Source: Zwartia sp.
GTDB taxonomy: Bacteria > Pseudomonadota > Gammaproteobacteria > Burkholderiales > Burkholderiaceae_B
Reading direction: 5' to 3'
Assembly: GCA_030653405.1 (NCBI GenBank)
Contig: JAURZO010000221.1
Location: 1-42,862, forward strand
DNA length: 42,862 nt
Part shown: piece by piece, positions 1-8,787 of the stretch
Position numbering within the stretch: the first letter of the stretch is position 1
Layout of the letters: each line of letters opens with the position of its first letter
The notes under the pieces: model-generated
Told to the model about the DNA's origin: nothing
What the model saw: the letters and a program-made list of their open reading frames with translations, nothing else
Database searches by the model: none
Translations under genes and position numbers: made by a program

Positions 1-883
1 AAGTTTTTTGATGGATGCGTTTTACGCGACTGTACCAGTCAAACGTAAGACACGTCTGCATTTTCACGAATTCATGCGCAGCGTGCATCGCCAGCTCGAC
101 GAAGTCAAAGGCATGCAAGATCCGCTCGATGAGGTCGCCCGCCGTATCTCCAAGCGTTATCGTTTAATTTGTTTTGACGAGTTTCACGTTTCAGATGTGG
201 CCGATGCCATGATTCTGTACCGGTTGCTGCTCAAGTTTTTCGAGTATGGTACTTCGTTCGTGATGACGTCCAACTATGAGCCGTCTTTGCTTTATCCGGA
301 CGGCTTGCATCGCGACCGTATCTTGCCTGCGATCGCGCTAATTCAAGACCGCATGGATATTTTGAATGTCGATGCGGGGATCGACTATCGTCGTCGCACG
401 CTAGAGCAGGTCAAGTGCTATCACACGCCTCTTGGCGCCTCCGCTGATCAGGCCTTGCAGGAAGCCTTTGCCCAGTTGTCAGACACACCACCCCAAGATC
501 CTGTGCTGCTCATTGAGCATCGCAGCATTGTCGCTAAACAGCGCGCGGGGAGTGTGGTCTGGTTCGATTTTGCAACGCTTTGTGGTGGCCCGCGCTCGCA
601 AAATGATTACCTCGAGATCGCCAGCAGATTTCATGCGGTCATCCTTTCGGATGTTCCAAAAATGGGTCCCAAACATGCTTCCGAGGCCAGACGCTTCACG
701 TGGCTCATTGATGTCTTTTATGACCATAAGGTCAAATTGATCATGTCGGCGGCATGCGAGCCTGAGGAGATCTATACCTCTGGCCCGATGTCCAACGAGT
801 TTCATCGTACCGTTTCCCGAATTCTTGAAATGCAGTCCAAGGAGTATCTGGACTCAGAGCAACGAGATACTGTCAGTCTTTGA
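1..883 (+). CDS. zapE: Cell division protein ZapE (AFG1-family ATPase), 5' end missing
   Basis: This is the C-terminal part of an AFG1/ZapE P-loop ATPase. It is open from the left edge (codons begin at base 2) to a TGA at 881-883, so the Walker A region lies outside the window. What remains shows a Walker B segment (LICFDEFHVSD), a sensor-like MTSNYEP and the family's C-terminal half with the FDFATLCGGPRSQNDY block. In E. coli, ZapE associates with the division ring and is linked to FtsZ stability under stress. An internal TTG/ATG at 8-13 could be mistaken for a start, but the family has about 100 further residues upstream, so the gene is truncated by the window and not short. trpS follows 19 bases downstream on the same strand. 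Confidence 0.9.
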   Translation, partial: SFLMDAFYATVPVKRKTRLHFHEFMRSVHRQLDEVKGMQDPLDEVARRISKRYRLICFDEFHVSDVADAMILYRLLLKFFEYGTSFVMTSNYEPSLLYPDGLHRDRILPAIALIQDRMDILNVDAGIDYRRRTLEQVKCYHTPLGASADQALQEAFAQLSDTPPQDPVLLIEHRSIVAKQRAGSVVWFDFATLCGGPRSQNDYLEIASRFHAVILSDVPKMGPKHASEARRFTWLIDVFYDHKVKLIMSAACEPEEIYTSGPMSNEFHRTVSRILEMQSKEYLDSEQRDTVSL

Positions 884-902
884 GGTCTACAAGGTATACC
901 CC

Positions 903-2258
903 ATGAATACGCGCGTTTTAACCGGTATCACGACCTCCGGGACTCCCCATCTGGGCAACTACGTTGGTGCGATTCGCCCTGCGATTCAGGCAAGCCTCGA
1001 AGCCAACGTTGATGCATTCTTTTTTCTTGCCGACTATCACGCGCTGATCAAGTGCGAGGATGCAGATCGCATTGCGCGTTCGCGGCTTGAGATTGCGGCG
1101 ACCTGGCTGGCTTCGGGTCTTGACCCTGAGCGAGTGACCTTTTACCGCCAGTCGGATGTCCCTGAGATTCCTGAGCTTTGCTGGATGCTGACCTGCGTGA
1201 CGGCCAAAGGCCTGATGAATCGTGCGCATGCCTACAAGGCCTCGGTTGATCAAAATGCAGCTAAGGGCGTGGACGAGGACGATGGGATCACGATGGGATT
1301 ATTTTCCTATCCGATCCTGATGGCGGCCGATATCCTGATGTTTAATGCGCACAAGGTGCCTGTTGGTCGTGACCAGACTCAGCATCTTGAAATGGCGCGC
1401 GATATCGCCCAACGTTTCAATCATTTGTTTGGCCAGGGAAAAGATTTTTTTGTTTTACCTGAGGCCGTGATTGCCGAGGATGTGGCGACCTTGCCTGGCT
1501 TGGATGGTCGTAAGATGTCCAAGAGCTACAACAATACCGTTCCTTTGTTTGAAGGTGGCTCCAAAGCCCTGAAATCCGCCGTCGCGCGCATCGTAACGGA
1601 CTCAAAAGGTCCGGGCGAGCCCAAGGATGCGGATGCGTCACACCTCTACCTGATCTATAAAGCCTTTGCTCAGGCGAATGAAACGACAGCTTTCAGACAG
1701 GAGCTGCTGTCAGGGATGGGTTGGGGCGATGCCAAGCAAAAATTGTGTGCTCGGATCGAGCAGGAAATCGGACCGATGCGCGCGCATTACGAAGACCTGA
1801 TGGCCCATCCCGACAGAATCGAAGAGGTGCTGCAAGCTGGTGCTCAAAAAGCCCGCGGTATCGCGACTCCTTTTATTCAAGAGCTTCGCCAGGCGGTGGG
1901 TTTGCGCACGTTGAGTGCGGGTGCTGCGACCGCTCGCGCAAGCGGCAAAGCGGGAGCAGGTAAAGGCGCGCGATTTGTCAGTTTCCGTGACGAGGATGGG
2001 CAATTCCGTTTTCGTTTTCTGGGACAAGAGGGCGCTGAGTTATTTTGCTCGATCGCCTTTGCCGATCCCAAAGTTGCGGGTGCCACGATGCGCACACTTC
2101 AGACGGGCGATTTGGCTGATGCGATCGAGTTGATCGGTGAGCTGGATTTCAATCTGCGCGTGGACGGTCAGATCATCGCAAAGGGTGTGACGAGCACCTC
2201 TAGTGAAGAGCGCGCGCAGCGAGTCGAGGCGATACGACTGGCGCTTCAACCCGCATAA
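903..2258 (+). CDS. trpS: Tryptophanyl-tRNA synthetase with C-terminal extension
   Basis: TrpS charges tRNA-Trp with tryptophan in the cytoplasm. The class I signatures are present: a HIGH-type TPHLGNYVG at residues 14-22 and KMSKS at 204-208. The frame stays open upstream to 825, but that stretch lies inside zapE. The ATG at 903 is preferred because AAGG at 891-894 sits 8 bases in front and the protein then begins MNTRVLTGITTSG. At 451 aa it is over 100 residues longer than E. coli TrpS (334 aa). After a small Ala/Gly-rich linker near residue 345 comes a separate domain beginning ARFVSFRDEDGQFRFRF, which resembles the YegP/DUF1508 fold. Such extended TrpS proteins are, as far as I know, common in Burkholderiales; the domain's role is not established here. 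A strong hairpin follows the stop. Confidence 0.95.
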   Translation: MNTRVLTGITTSGTPHLGNYVGAIRPAIQASLEANVDAFFFLADYHALIKCEDADRIARSRLEIAATWLASGLDPERVTFYRQSDVPEIPELCWMLTCVTAKGLMNRAHAYKASVDQNAAKGVDEDDGITMGLFSYPILMAADILMFNAHKVPVGRDQTQHLEMARDIAQRFNHLFGQGKDFFVLPEAVIAEDVATLPGLDGRKMSKSYNNTVPLFEGGSKALKSAVARIVTDSKGPGEPKDADASHLYLIYKAFAQANETTAFRQELLSGMGWGDAKQKLCARIEQEIGPMRAHYEDLMAHPDRIEEVLQAGAQKARGIATPFIQELRQAVGLRTLSAGAATARASGKAGAGKGARFVSFRDEDGQFRFRFLGQEGAELFCSIAFADPKVAGATMRTLQTGDLADAIELIGELDFNLRVDGQIIAKGVTSTSSEERAQRVEAIRLALQPA

Positions 2259-2286
2259 CGTTTCCCCCTTATGCCTCGGTACAGAT

Positions 2287-2313
2287 CAGGGCTGTCGTCA
2301 TCCGACAGCCCTG
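2287..2313. terminator. Hairpin terminator between convergent trpS and tex
   Basis: There is a perfect 10-bp inverted repeat, CAGGGCTGTC and GACAGCCCTG, with a 7-base loop, followed by TTT on the plus strand. It lies between the convergent stops of trpS and tex and probably ends trpS transcription. It may also work from the tex side. Confidence 0.8.
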
Positions 2314-2332
2314 TTTGACCGCCCTGTTTGAC

Positions 2333-4828
2333 TTAACGCTTCAGTTTTGCAAAGGCAGCCGCCATGGCGCCTTGTCCGGTGGGCTCATTATTGCCACTGC
2401 GGTTGGCTTTGCTGCTACCCGAGCCACCGCCATTTGCGTTTCCAGTACCTGCGCCGCTACGATTTTTATTTTGGGAGGAGGCTCCAGCCCCCGCGCCTGA
2501 ACCTTGTGCGCGTGCAGCAGGTGGCGCCTCGTCGTTCAGACGCATCGTTAAGGCAATGCGCTTGCGCGGAATATCGACTTCCTGAACACGGACTTTGACG
2601 GTCTGGCCCACACGCACCACATCGCGTGGATCGCTCACAAATTTTTCCGCAAGTGCGGAGATATGAACCAATCCATCCTGGTGCACACCGATATCTACAA
2701 ACGCGCCAAAGTTCGCAACGTTGGTCACGACTCCCTCGAGGATCATGCCTGGCAGCAAGTCATTGAGCGTCTCGACGCCCTCTTTAAAGGTTGCGGTCTT
2801 GAATTCGGGGCGTGGATCGCGACCGGGCTTTTCCAGTTCAAGCAGAATATCCCGCACTGTTGGTACACCGAAACGCTCATCGGTGAACTCTGAGGGAGAG
2901 AGACCTTTGAGCTTTTCACGATTGCCGATGACGTCTTTCATGTCGGCCGCGATTTTTTTCAAAATGCGTTCTACAACGGGATACGCTTCTGGGTGAACCG
3001 TGGAGGCATCAAGCGGATTGTTGCCATTCGGAATGCGCAGGAATCCAGCTGCCTGTTCGAAGGCTTTTTCGCCAAAACGGGAGACTTCCTTGAGTGCCGC
3101 CCGGTTAGGAAAGGCGCCTTTTTCATCGCGATAAGCAACGATATTTTTAGCCAAGGTGCTGTTCAGACCGGAAACACGCGTCAGCAATGCCGCTGAGGCG
3201 GTATTGACGTCGACGCCGACTGCGTTCACGCAATCCTCCACCACGGCATCGAGCGATCGCGCGAGTTCACGTTGATTGAGGTCATGTTGATATTGGCCCA
3301 CGCCGATTGCTTTAGGCTCGATTTTGACAAGCTCGGCGAGTGGATCCTGAAGGCGTCGCGCAATCGAGGCGGCACCTCTGAGGCTGACATCAAGATCCGG
3401 AAACTCGAGCGCAGCGAGCTCTGAGGCTGAATAGACCGATGCACCGGCCTCGGATACCACGACACGGGTAAGTTTCAGGTCGGGTTGTTCCGCCATAAGA
3501 TCCGCGACAAGCTTTTCTGTTTCACGCGAGGCTGTGCCATTGCCGATCGCCACGAGCTCTATCTTGTGACGACGCGCGATCGCGGCGAGGGTTGCCAACG
3601 ATCCCGAGCGATCGCGACGTGGCTCAAACGGATAGACCGTAGCGGTCTCAACCAGTTTGCCCGTCGAGTCAATCGCAGCGACTTTCACTCCGGTACGAAT
3701 GCCGGGGTCCAGTCCGAGTACCGCTTTTGGACCCGCAGGCGCGGCCAGCAGAAGATCCTTGAGGTTGGCCGCAAACACTCGGATCGCCTCTGCTTCGGCA
3801 CTTTCACGCAGTCGCGTGATCATCTCCGTCTCGAACATCGTCAACAGCTTGACGCGCCATGTCCAGCGCGCGACATCCGCCAGCCACTTTGCCCGAGGCG
3901 AGGGAATGGCATCGAACAGATCCCGGCCAAGCTTTAGAAATTGTGCCACGCGCTCGACGCAGGGATGGGGGATGAGCACGTCTTGGCTGGCCTCCAGTCC
4001 AATTCGTAGCTCAAGAACACCTTGCTGACGACCGCGAAGCATGGCCAATACGCGGTGGGAGGGCAGGGTACGAAGGGGTTCGCAGAACTCGAACCAGTCG
4101 CGAAAGTTAGCGCCTTCTGCTTCCTTTCCCTCAGCGACCTTTGAGTACAAATAACCATGCGACCAGAGATGGGTGCGCATATCTGCGAGCAAATCGGCAT
4201 TTTCTGCGTACCGCTCGGCCAGAATGTCTCGCGCACCGTCGAGAGCCGCCTTGGGTTCCGTAATATTTGCATCCGGATTTAAATATTGTGCGGCCAAAGC
4301 GATTGGGTCGCAACCGAGATCCGTCAGGATCGCGTCTGCGAGTGGCTCCAGGCCTGCTTCCCGTGCGATTTGCGCGCGGGTGCGGCGTTTGACTTTGAAA
4401 GGCGTATACAAATCCTCAAGTCGCTGTTTAGTGTCAGCTTGTTGGATCGCCTTTTCCAACTCGGGCGTCAATTTGTTTTGTTCGGTAATCGAAGCCAGAA
4501 TCGCCGCCCGACGCTCCTCAAGATCACGGAGATACAGCAAGCGCGTGTCCAAGTTCCGCAAAACGGTATCATCCAGGCCGCCAGTGGCTTCTTTGCGGTA
4601 GCGCGCGATAAACGGTACGGTCGCGCCGTCTTTAAGCAGCTCGATCACGGCCGCGACCTGCTGGGGGCGCACACTCAGCTCCTCGGCGAGTTGGGCGATG
4701 ATGCGACTCTCGGCCTGAGCGGGTGTCACAGGCGCCGCCAGTGGTGCCTGGCTCGCTGTTGCTGTTGAGTCTGACAAGGGTGAGGTTGTCACAGGGGGCG
4801 TTGTATCTTTGGTACTTAAATCGCTCAT
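2333..4828 (-). CDS. tex: Tex family S1 RNA-binding transcription accessory protein
   Basis: Tex is a conserved cytoplasmic nucleic-acid-binding protein related to eukaryotic Spt6, with roles in transcription and stress tolerance. The 831-aa product shows the expected order: an N-terminal helical region (after about 35 Ser/Thr/Pro-rich residues), a YqgF/RNase H-like domain starting near residue 370 (GLDPGIRTGVKV), helix-hairpin-helix repeats around 540-610, and an S1 domain near 695-760 (GVVTNVANFGAFVDIGVHQD). It ends in a tail of roughly 60 residues rich in Gly, Ser, Asn and Ala. The ATG at 4828 (MSDLSTKD) is preferred. The frame is open to 4888, but the extra 20 residues look non-coding and would leave little promoter room for the divergent helicase gene. 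Confidence 0.95.
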   Translation of the reverse strand: MSDLSTKDTTPPVTTSPLSDSTATASQAPLAAPVTPAQAESRIIAQLAEELSVRPQQVAAVIELLKDGATVPFIARYRKEATGGLDDTVLRNLDTRLLYLRDLEERRAAILASITEQNKLTPELEKAIQQADTKQRLEDLYTPFKVKRRTRAQIAREAGLEPLADAILTDLGCDPIALAAQYLNPDANITEPKAALDGARDILAERYAENADLLADMRTHLWSHGYLYSKVAEGKEAEGANFRDWFEFCEPLRTLPSHRVLAMLRGRQQGVLELRIGLEASQDVLIPHPCVERVAQFLKLGRDLFDAIPSPRAKWLADVARWTWRVKLLTMFETEMITRLRESAEAEAIRVFAANLKDLLLAAPAGPKAVLGLDPGIRTGVKVAAIDSTGKLVETATVYPFEPRRDRSGSLATLAAIARRHKIELVAIGNGTASRETEKLVADLMAEQPDLKLTRVVVSEAGASVYSASELAALEFPDLDVSLRGAASIARRLQDPLAELVKIEPKAIGVGQYQHDLNQRELARSLDAVVEDCVNAVGVDVNTASAALLTRVSGLNSTLAKNIVAYRDEKGAFPNRAALKEVSRFGEKAFEQAAGFLRIPNGNNPLDASTVHPEAYPVVERILKKIAADMKDVIGNREKLKGLSPSEFTDERFGVPTVRDILLELEKPGRDPRPEFKTATFKEGVETLNDLLPGMILEGVVTNVANFGAFVDIGVHQDGLVHISALAEKFVSDPRDVVRVGQTVKVRVQEVDIPRKRIALTMRLNDEAPPAARAQGSGAGAGASSQNKNRSGAGTGNANGGGSGSSKANRSGNNEPTGQGAMAAAFAKLKR

Positions 4829-4933
4829 GGGTCTCGGGACTTTTAAGAGGGCAGCAAACGGACGATTTTGCCACAAGCTGGCGGGCAACCGACTTTCAGA
4901 GGGTATGATCCGGCTTGCCCTTAGGTGTCATGT

Positions 4934-6940
4934 ATGCAAGAACCTTCAATTTCCGAGCTTTTCTCTCTCGATGGACCTCTGGCCAGTATGTCGCCAGGTT
5001 TTCGTGTCCGCCCTTCCCAGATTGAGCTCGCCCAAGCAGTCGAGCGTACGATCGCCGAGCGTTCGACGCTTGTCGCCGAGGCGGGAACCGGGACGGGTAA
5101 AACCTGGGCCTATCTCGTGCCTGCCTTGTTGGGCGGCGGCAAAGTACTCGTGTCTACTGGGACGCGTACGCTTCAGGATCAGTTGTTCGCGCGTGATTTA
5201 CCGCGGGTTCGAGAGGCTTTGAGCCTGCCGGCGTCCATCGCATTGCTCAAAGGCCGAGGCAACTATGTCTGCCACTATCACTTAGAGCGGCTTCAGGGCG
5301 AAGATCGGGCGCTACATTCTCGCGCCGAAGTGCAGCAGTTGCGGCACATCAAAATTTTCACGGAACAGACAAGCACCGGCGATCGCTCGGACCTGCCCTC
5401 AGTGCCCGAGGATGCCGAGATTTGGCAGCGCGTGACATCGACGCGAGAAAACTGTCTGGGTCAGGATTGTCCGAACGTTCGGGATTGTTTTGTGTTGAAA
5501 GCGCGCCGACAAGCTCAGGATGCTGACGTGGTGGTGATTAATCATGCTCTCTTCATGGCGGATCTGATGCTGCGTGACGAGGGCATCACCGATTTGCTGC
5601 CTGCGGCGGATACGGTTGTCTTTGACGAGGCGCACCAGCTTCCCGATACCGCCACGCGATTTTTGGGCACCAGTTTATCGACGCATCAGTTGCTGGATTT
5701 AGCAAAACTTGTTGAAACAGCGGGCCTGGGCCATGCCCGCGAGCTGACAAACTGGTCCGAGCAGGCGCGACGCCTCGAACACGCCGCCCGCGAACTTAGG
5801 TTGAGCTGCGCGGCGATTGAAAAAATGCCATCGCGTCGTGTGACCTTTGAGGCCTTTCCTGAGCCCGAAGAGTTTGATGCGGCAAGAGAGGTCTTGCAAA
5901 CAGCACTAGATGAGATCGCCGCGCTTGTCTCGAGTGTTGAGGAAAAGCATCCTGATTTAGCGGCTGCAGCACGCAGCTGTCATGAACTGGCGGAGCGACT
6001 CTCCCAATGGGGCAAACCCGGGCGGTCTTCAAGGGCGCCGATCGAGGATGCACAGCAAGTTGTACGCTGGGTCGAGCTTGGGTTGCATCACGTGCGTCTG
6101 CATGCCGCGCCGCTATCGGTGGCCGAGGCTTTTTCTCGTTATCGACAAGGCGGGCAAGCATGGATTTTTACTTCCGCCACGCTGTCCGTGCATGGGGATT
6201 TTTCACATTTCACGGCCCGCCTGGGACTTGAGAAGGCCGAGACGATGCGCCTGGAGTCTCCGTTTGACTATGCCAATCAGGCTTTGCTTTTTGTGCCTCG
6301 AAGCTTGCCTGCGCCCCAGTCGATGGAGTTTTTGCCAGCTTTTGTCGACACGTTGATGCCATTGATTCAGGCCAGTCAGGGCGGGGCGCTCGTGTTGTGC
6401 ACCACCTTGCGGGCTGTCGAGCGTGTCGCAAGCTTGATCGCGGATGCCTATGATCGTTTGGGGCTGACTTGGCCCATTATGCGACAGGGGAACGGTACTC
6501 GCCGGGATTTGCTCGAGCGCTTTCGAACGCTTGATCATGCGGTGTTGGTGGGGAGCGCAAGCTTTTGGGAAGGGATTGATGTGGCGGGTGATCGGTTGAC
6601 CTTGGTGGCGATCGACAAGCTCCCCTTTGCCCCGCCTGATGATCCTGTGCTGGAGGCGCGTCTGCGGGCCTGCCGCAGTCGTGGAGGTAATCCGTTTATG
6701 GAGTATCAGCTACCCGAGGCGGCCATTGCGCTCAAGCAGGGAGCAGGCCGTTTGATTCGCAGTGAAACAGACTGGGGTGTTTTGATGGTGGGTGACACCC
6801 GCCTGGTGGATAAGCCTTATGGCAAACAACTCTGGCGGGGGCTGCCACCATTCGCGCGTACACGCGAGGTCAGTGAGGCTGTGGCCTTTTACGAGCGCCA
6901 CGCGACGGAAAAATTAAATAGTCGATCAGAAGAGTCGTAG
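4934..6940 (+). CDS. yoaA: ATP-dependent Fe-S DNA helicase, YoaA/DinG family
   Basis: This is an XPD-like superfamily 2 helicase. Walker A is GTGTGKT (51-57), the DEAH box is at 231-234, and the C-terminal motif VI reads QGAGRLIR. Four cysteines, C113, C174, C179 and C185 (the last three in ENCLGQDCPNVRDC), match the 4Fe-4S cluster of this group. The text around them fits E. coli YoaA better than DinG, and so does the 668-aa length. E. coli YoaA works with the clamp-loader subunit HolC in repair of stalled replication forks. ATG 4934 is preferred to the in-frame GTG 4925 because AGGTG at 4923-4927 is placed for it. The last 15 bases overlap the end of bamD on the other strand. Confidence 0.92.
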   Translation: MQEPSISELFSLDGPLASMSPGFRVRPSQIELAQAVERTIAERSTLVAEAGTGTGKTWAYLVPALLGGGKVLVSTGTRTLQDQLFARDLPRVREALSLPASIALLKGRGNYVCHYHLERLQGEDRALHSRAEVQQLRHIKIFTEQTSTGDRSDLPSVPEDAEIWQRVTSTRENCLGQDCPNVRDCFVLKARRQAQDADVVVINHALFMADLMLRDEGITDLLPAADTVVFDEAHQLPDTATRFLGTSLSTHQLLDLAKLVETAGLGHARELTNWSEQARRLEHAARELRLSCAAIEKMPSRRVTFEAFPEPEEFDAAREVLQTALDEIAALVSSVEEKHPDLAAAARSCHELAERLSQWGKPGRSSRAPIEDAQQVVRWVELGLHHVRLHAAPLSVAEAFSRYRQGGQAWIFTSATLSVHGDFSHFTARLGLEKAETMRLESPFDYANQALLFVPRSLPAPQSMEFLPAFVDTLMPLIQASQGGALVLCTTLRAVERVASLIADAYDRLGLTWPIMRQGNGTRRDLLERFRTLDHAVLVGSASFWEGIDVAGDRLTLVAIDKLPFAPPDDPVLEARLRACRSRGGNPFMEYQLPEAAIALKQGAGRLIRSETDWGVLMVGDTRLVDKPYGKQLWRGLPPFARTREVSEAVAFYERHATEKLNSRSEES

Positions 6941-7774
6941 AGGATTCCAGACGCTGTACTTGTTGGGGAACCCGTTTGTAATCAAGGTTGTGTTGGGGAA
7001 GTTCTGCAGGAGCACACGTTCCGTGTCGTTACGCAAATCGGTCATCCCGAGTTTCTCGTAGGACATCATCATGATGTAGAGCGCGGGTTCCGCAGCGGGA
7101 ACGCCCTGATAGTCTGTAATCACGGACTGTGCACGGTTGATCGCTGCGACGTAGGCGTAGCGGTCATAGTAGAAACGGGCAATAGTCATCTCGTTTTCAG
7201 CCATTGTATTGACCAGCCAGGACAGGCGTTTACGCGCATCGGAGGTGTAACGACTCTCTGGAAACTGATCCACAAGCTCAGTGAAGGCCGCGTAGGACTG
7301 ACGCAGGGCGCGTACATCCCGTTCACCAGGGTTTTGGCCTGTCAATCCTGAAAATACAGCGCTTGGGGGTGTGAAATTAACCAAACCCTTGAGGTACAGC
7401 ACGTAATCAGTTGAAGGGTTGCCCGGATATTGTTGTTGAAAGCGATTGAGCGTGGCGAGGGCTAGCTCGGGCTCTTTGTCCTTCCATTGGCAATAAGCGA
7501 GATTGATCTGAGCCTGCTGGGAATACACACCAAACGGAAAACGCGCCTCGACTGCCGCAAAGCGTTCCTTAGCGACACGCCAGTTTGCCGCATTCATTTC
7601 TGTTTTACCGTCCTGAAACAGGCGTTCCGCTGTCCAGTTGGCGGTGGGGTCGTACTCTGGTGGTTTGGTACCGCAGCCAGCAATCAACAGCAAGGCAGCC
7701 AGGGCGATTAAGAGTCGGCCGGCGAGCGTGCTCACCGAACATGTAGACATAAAAGAAAAGGTGGTGCGACTCAT
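6926..7774 (-). CDS. bamD: Outer membrane assembly lipoprotein BamD
   Basis: BamD is the essential lipoprotein of the BAM complex that inserts beta-barrel proteins into the outer membrane. The N-terminus is a lipoprotein signal: a hydrophobic stretch ends in LLIAGC, where the Cys is lipidated, about 34 residues in. The mature part is a run of TPR-like helices with typical BamD text (AERLFQDGKTEMNAANW, ERFAAVEARFPFGVYSQQAQ). The length of 282 aa fits the family. Start choice is uncertain: ATG 7774 is used, but GTG 7777 is better spaced from AAGGA, and ATG 7750 would still give a usable signal peptide. The gene is divergent from rluD and overlaps the end of the helicase gene tail to tail. Confidence 0.95.
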   Translation of the reverse strand: MSRTTFSFMSTCSVSTLAGRLLIALAALLLIAGCGTKPPEYDPTANWTAERLFQDGKTEMNAANWRVAKERFAAVEARFPFGVYSQQAQINLAYCQWKDKEPELALATLNRFQQQYPGNPSTDYVLYLKGLVNFTPPSAVFSGLTGQNPGERDVRALRQSYAAFTELVDQFPESRYTSDARKRLSWLVNTMAENEMTIARFYYDRYAYVAAINRAQSVITDYQGVPAAEPALYIMMMSYEKLGMTDLRNDTERVLLQNFPNTTLITNGFPNKYSVWNPLRLF

Positions 7775-7787
7775 CACGAGATGATCC

Positions 7788-7817
7788 TTGGTGTTAGCAT
7801 TCTCTGCTGATTATAAG
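7788..7817 (+). promoter_or_regulatory. Possible rluD promoter, close to the start codon
   Basis: TTGGTG at 7788-7793 and TATAAG at 7812-7817 are 18 bases apart. The -10 is good (5 of 6) and the -35 is poor. If used, transcription would begin about 3-5 bases before the rluD ATG, giving a nearly leaderless message. This agrees with the absence of a visible Shine-Dalgarno sequence there. Confidence 0.3.
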
Positions 7818-7827
7818 ACGAGTCGAA

Positions 7828-8787
7828 ATGCTTGATACCCCTATTTCCGAAGATGCCCTTCCTGACGACGAACCACAGGTTTTTCGGATCACGGACGAAA
7901 TGCCTCTTGAGCGACTTGACAAGGTCCTGGCGCAGCTAGTGCCGCACCACTCTCGTAGTCGACTGCAGTCGTGGATTGAGCGTGGGCATGTGCTGATTAA
8001 TGGGCAGGTGGCGCGCGTGCGTCAAACCGTTCGTGAAGACGACATTATCACCGTGTACGAGCAGCCGTCGCCCGAGGATGGCGCGTTCAAGCCGGAGCCG
8101 ATTGATTTTGAAGTGATGGGAGAGAGTCCCGATTGGGTGGTGGTCAATAAGCCAGTTGGTCTGGTGACGCACCCGGGTGCTGGCAACTGGAGCGGGACAC
8201 TTTTAAATGGTCTGCTGTATCGATACCCTGAGTTGGCCCAAGTGGCACGCGCTGGCATCGTTCACCGTTTGGACAAGGACACCTCGGGACTCTTGGTCGT
8301 GGCGAGGAACGAAGTGGCTCAGACACATTTAGTCAGACAGCTGCAAGCTCGCACAATGGGTCGCGAGTATCTCGCACTCGCGCATGGTCGCATGCTCGGA
8401 GCTGGGACGATTGACCGACCGATCGGGCGTGATCCCAAGGTGCCGATCAGGATGACGGTTGAGCGCCCAAGCGCCCCTAAACCTGCTGTCACGCATTACA
8501 CGCTGGTCAGGGTCGGTGAGTATGAGGGCTCCAATATTTCCCAGGTGAGTTGTCGCCTTGAGACGGGTAGAACGCATCAAATTCGCGTGCATTTAGCGAG
8601 TCTTGGGCATCCTTTGCTCGGCGACACCTTGTATGGTGGGCGGATGATCGGGGACGCGGGTCGTCAGATGCTGCATGCCTATCAATTACGATTCGAGAAT
8701 CCGGGCGCCGAAGGGGGCGAGGTGTCATTTACTGCACCGCCAGCGGTTGATCTGTTGCGTGTTCAGGAGCAAATTCAATGGAAATAG
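7828..8787 (+). CDS. rluD: 23S rRNA pseudouridine synthase RluD
   Basis: RluD makes pseudouridines in helix 69 of 23S rRNA (positions 1911, 1915 and 1917 in E. coli). An N-terminal S4 RNA-binding domain (about residues 25-85, RLDKVLAQLVPHHSRSRLQ) is followed by the RluA-type catalytic domain. The catalytic Asp is D149 in HRLDKDTSGLLV, and the downstream GRTHQIRVHLA block is also present. The length of 319 aa matches E. coli RluD (326 aa). The bamD/rluD divergence and the rluD-pgeF pair are a conserved proteobacterial arrangement, which supports RluD over RluA or RluC. Its last 10 bases overlap pgeF, suggesting translational coupling. Confidence 0.93.
   Translation: MLDTPISEDALPDDEPQVFRITDEMPLERLDKVLAQLVPHHSRSRLQSWIERGHVLINGQVARVRQTVREDDIITVYEQPSPEDGAFKPEPIDFEVMGESPDWVVVNKPVGLVTHPGAGNWSGTLLNGLLYRYPELAQVARAGIVHRLDKDTSGLLVVARNEVAQTHLVRQLQARTMGREYLALAHGRMLGAGTIDRPIGRDPKVPIRMTVERPSAPKPAVTHYTLVRVGEYEGSNISQVSCRLETGRTHQIRVHLASLGHPLLGDTLYGGRMIGDAGRQMLHAYQLRFENPGAEGGEVSFTAPPAVDLLRVQEQIQWK

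Noticed and set aside
8..13. Start of a complete zapE at the TTG or ATG near the left edge
   Set aside because: The reading frame is open to the edge, and the P-loop region of the family would be missing, so the gene begins outside the window.
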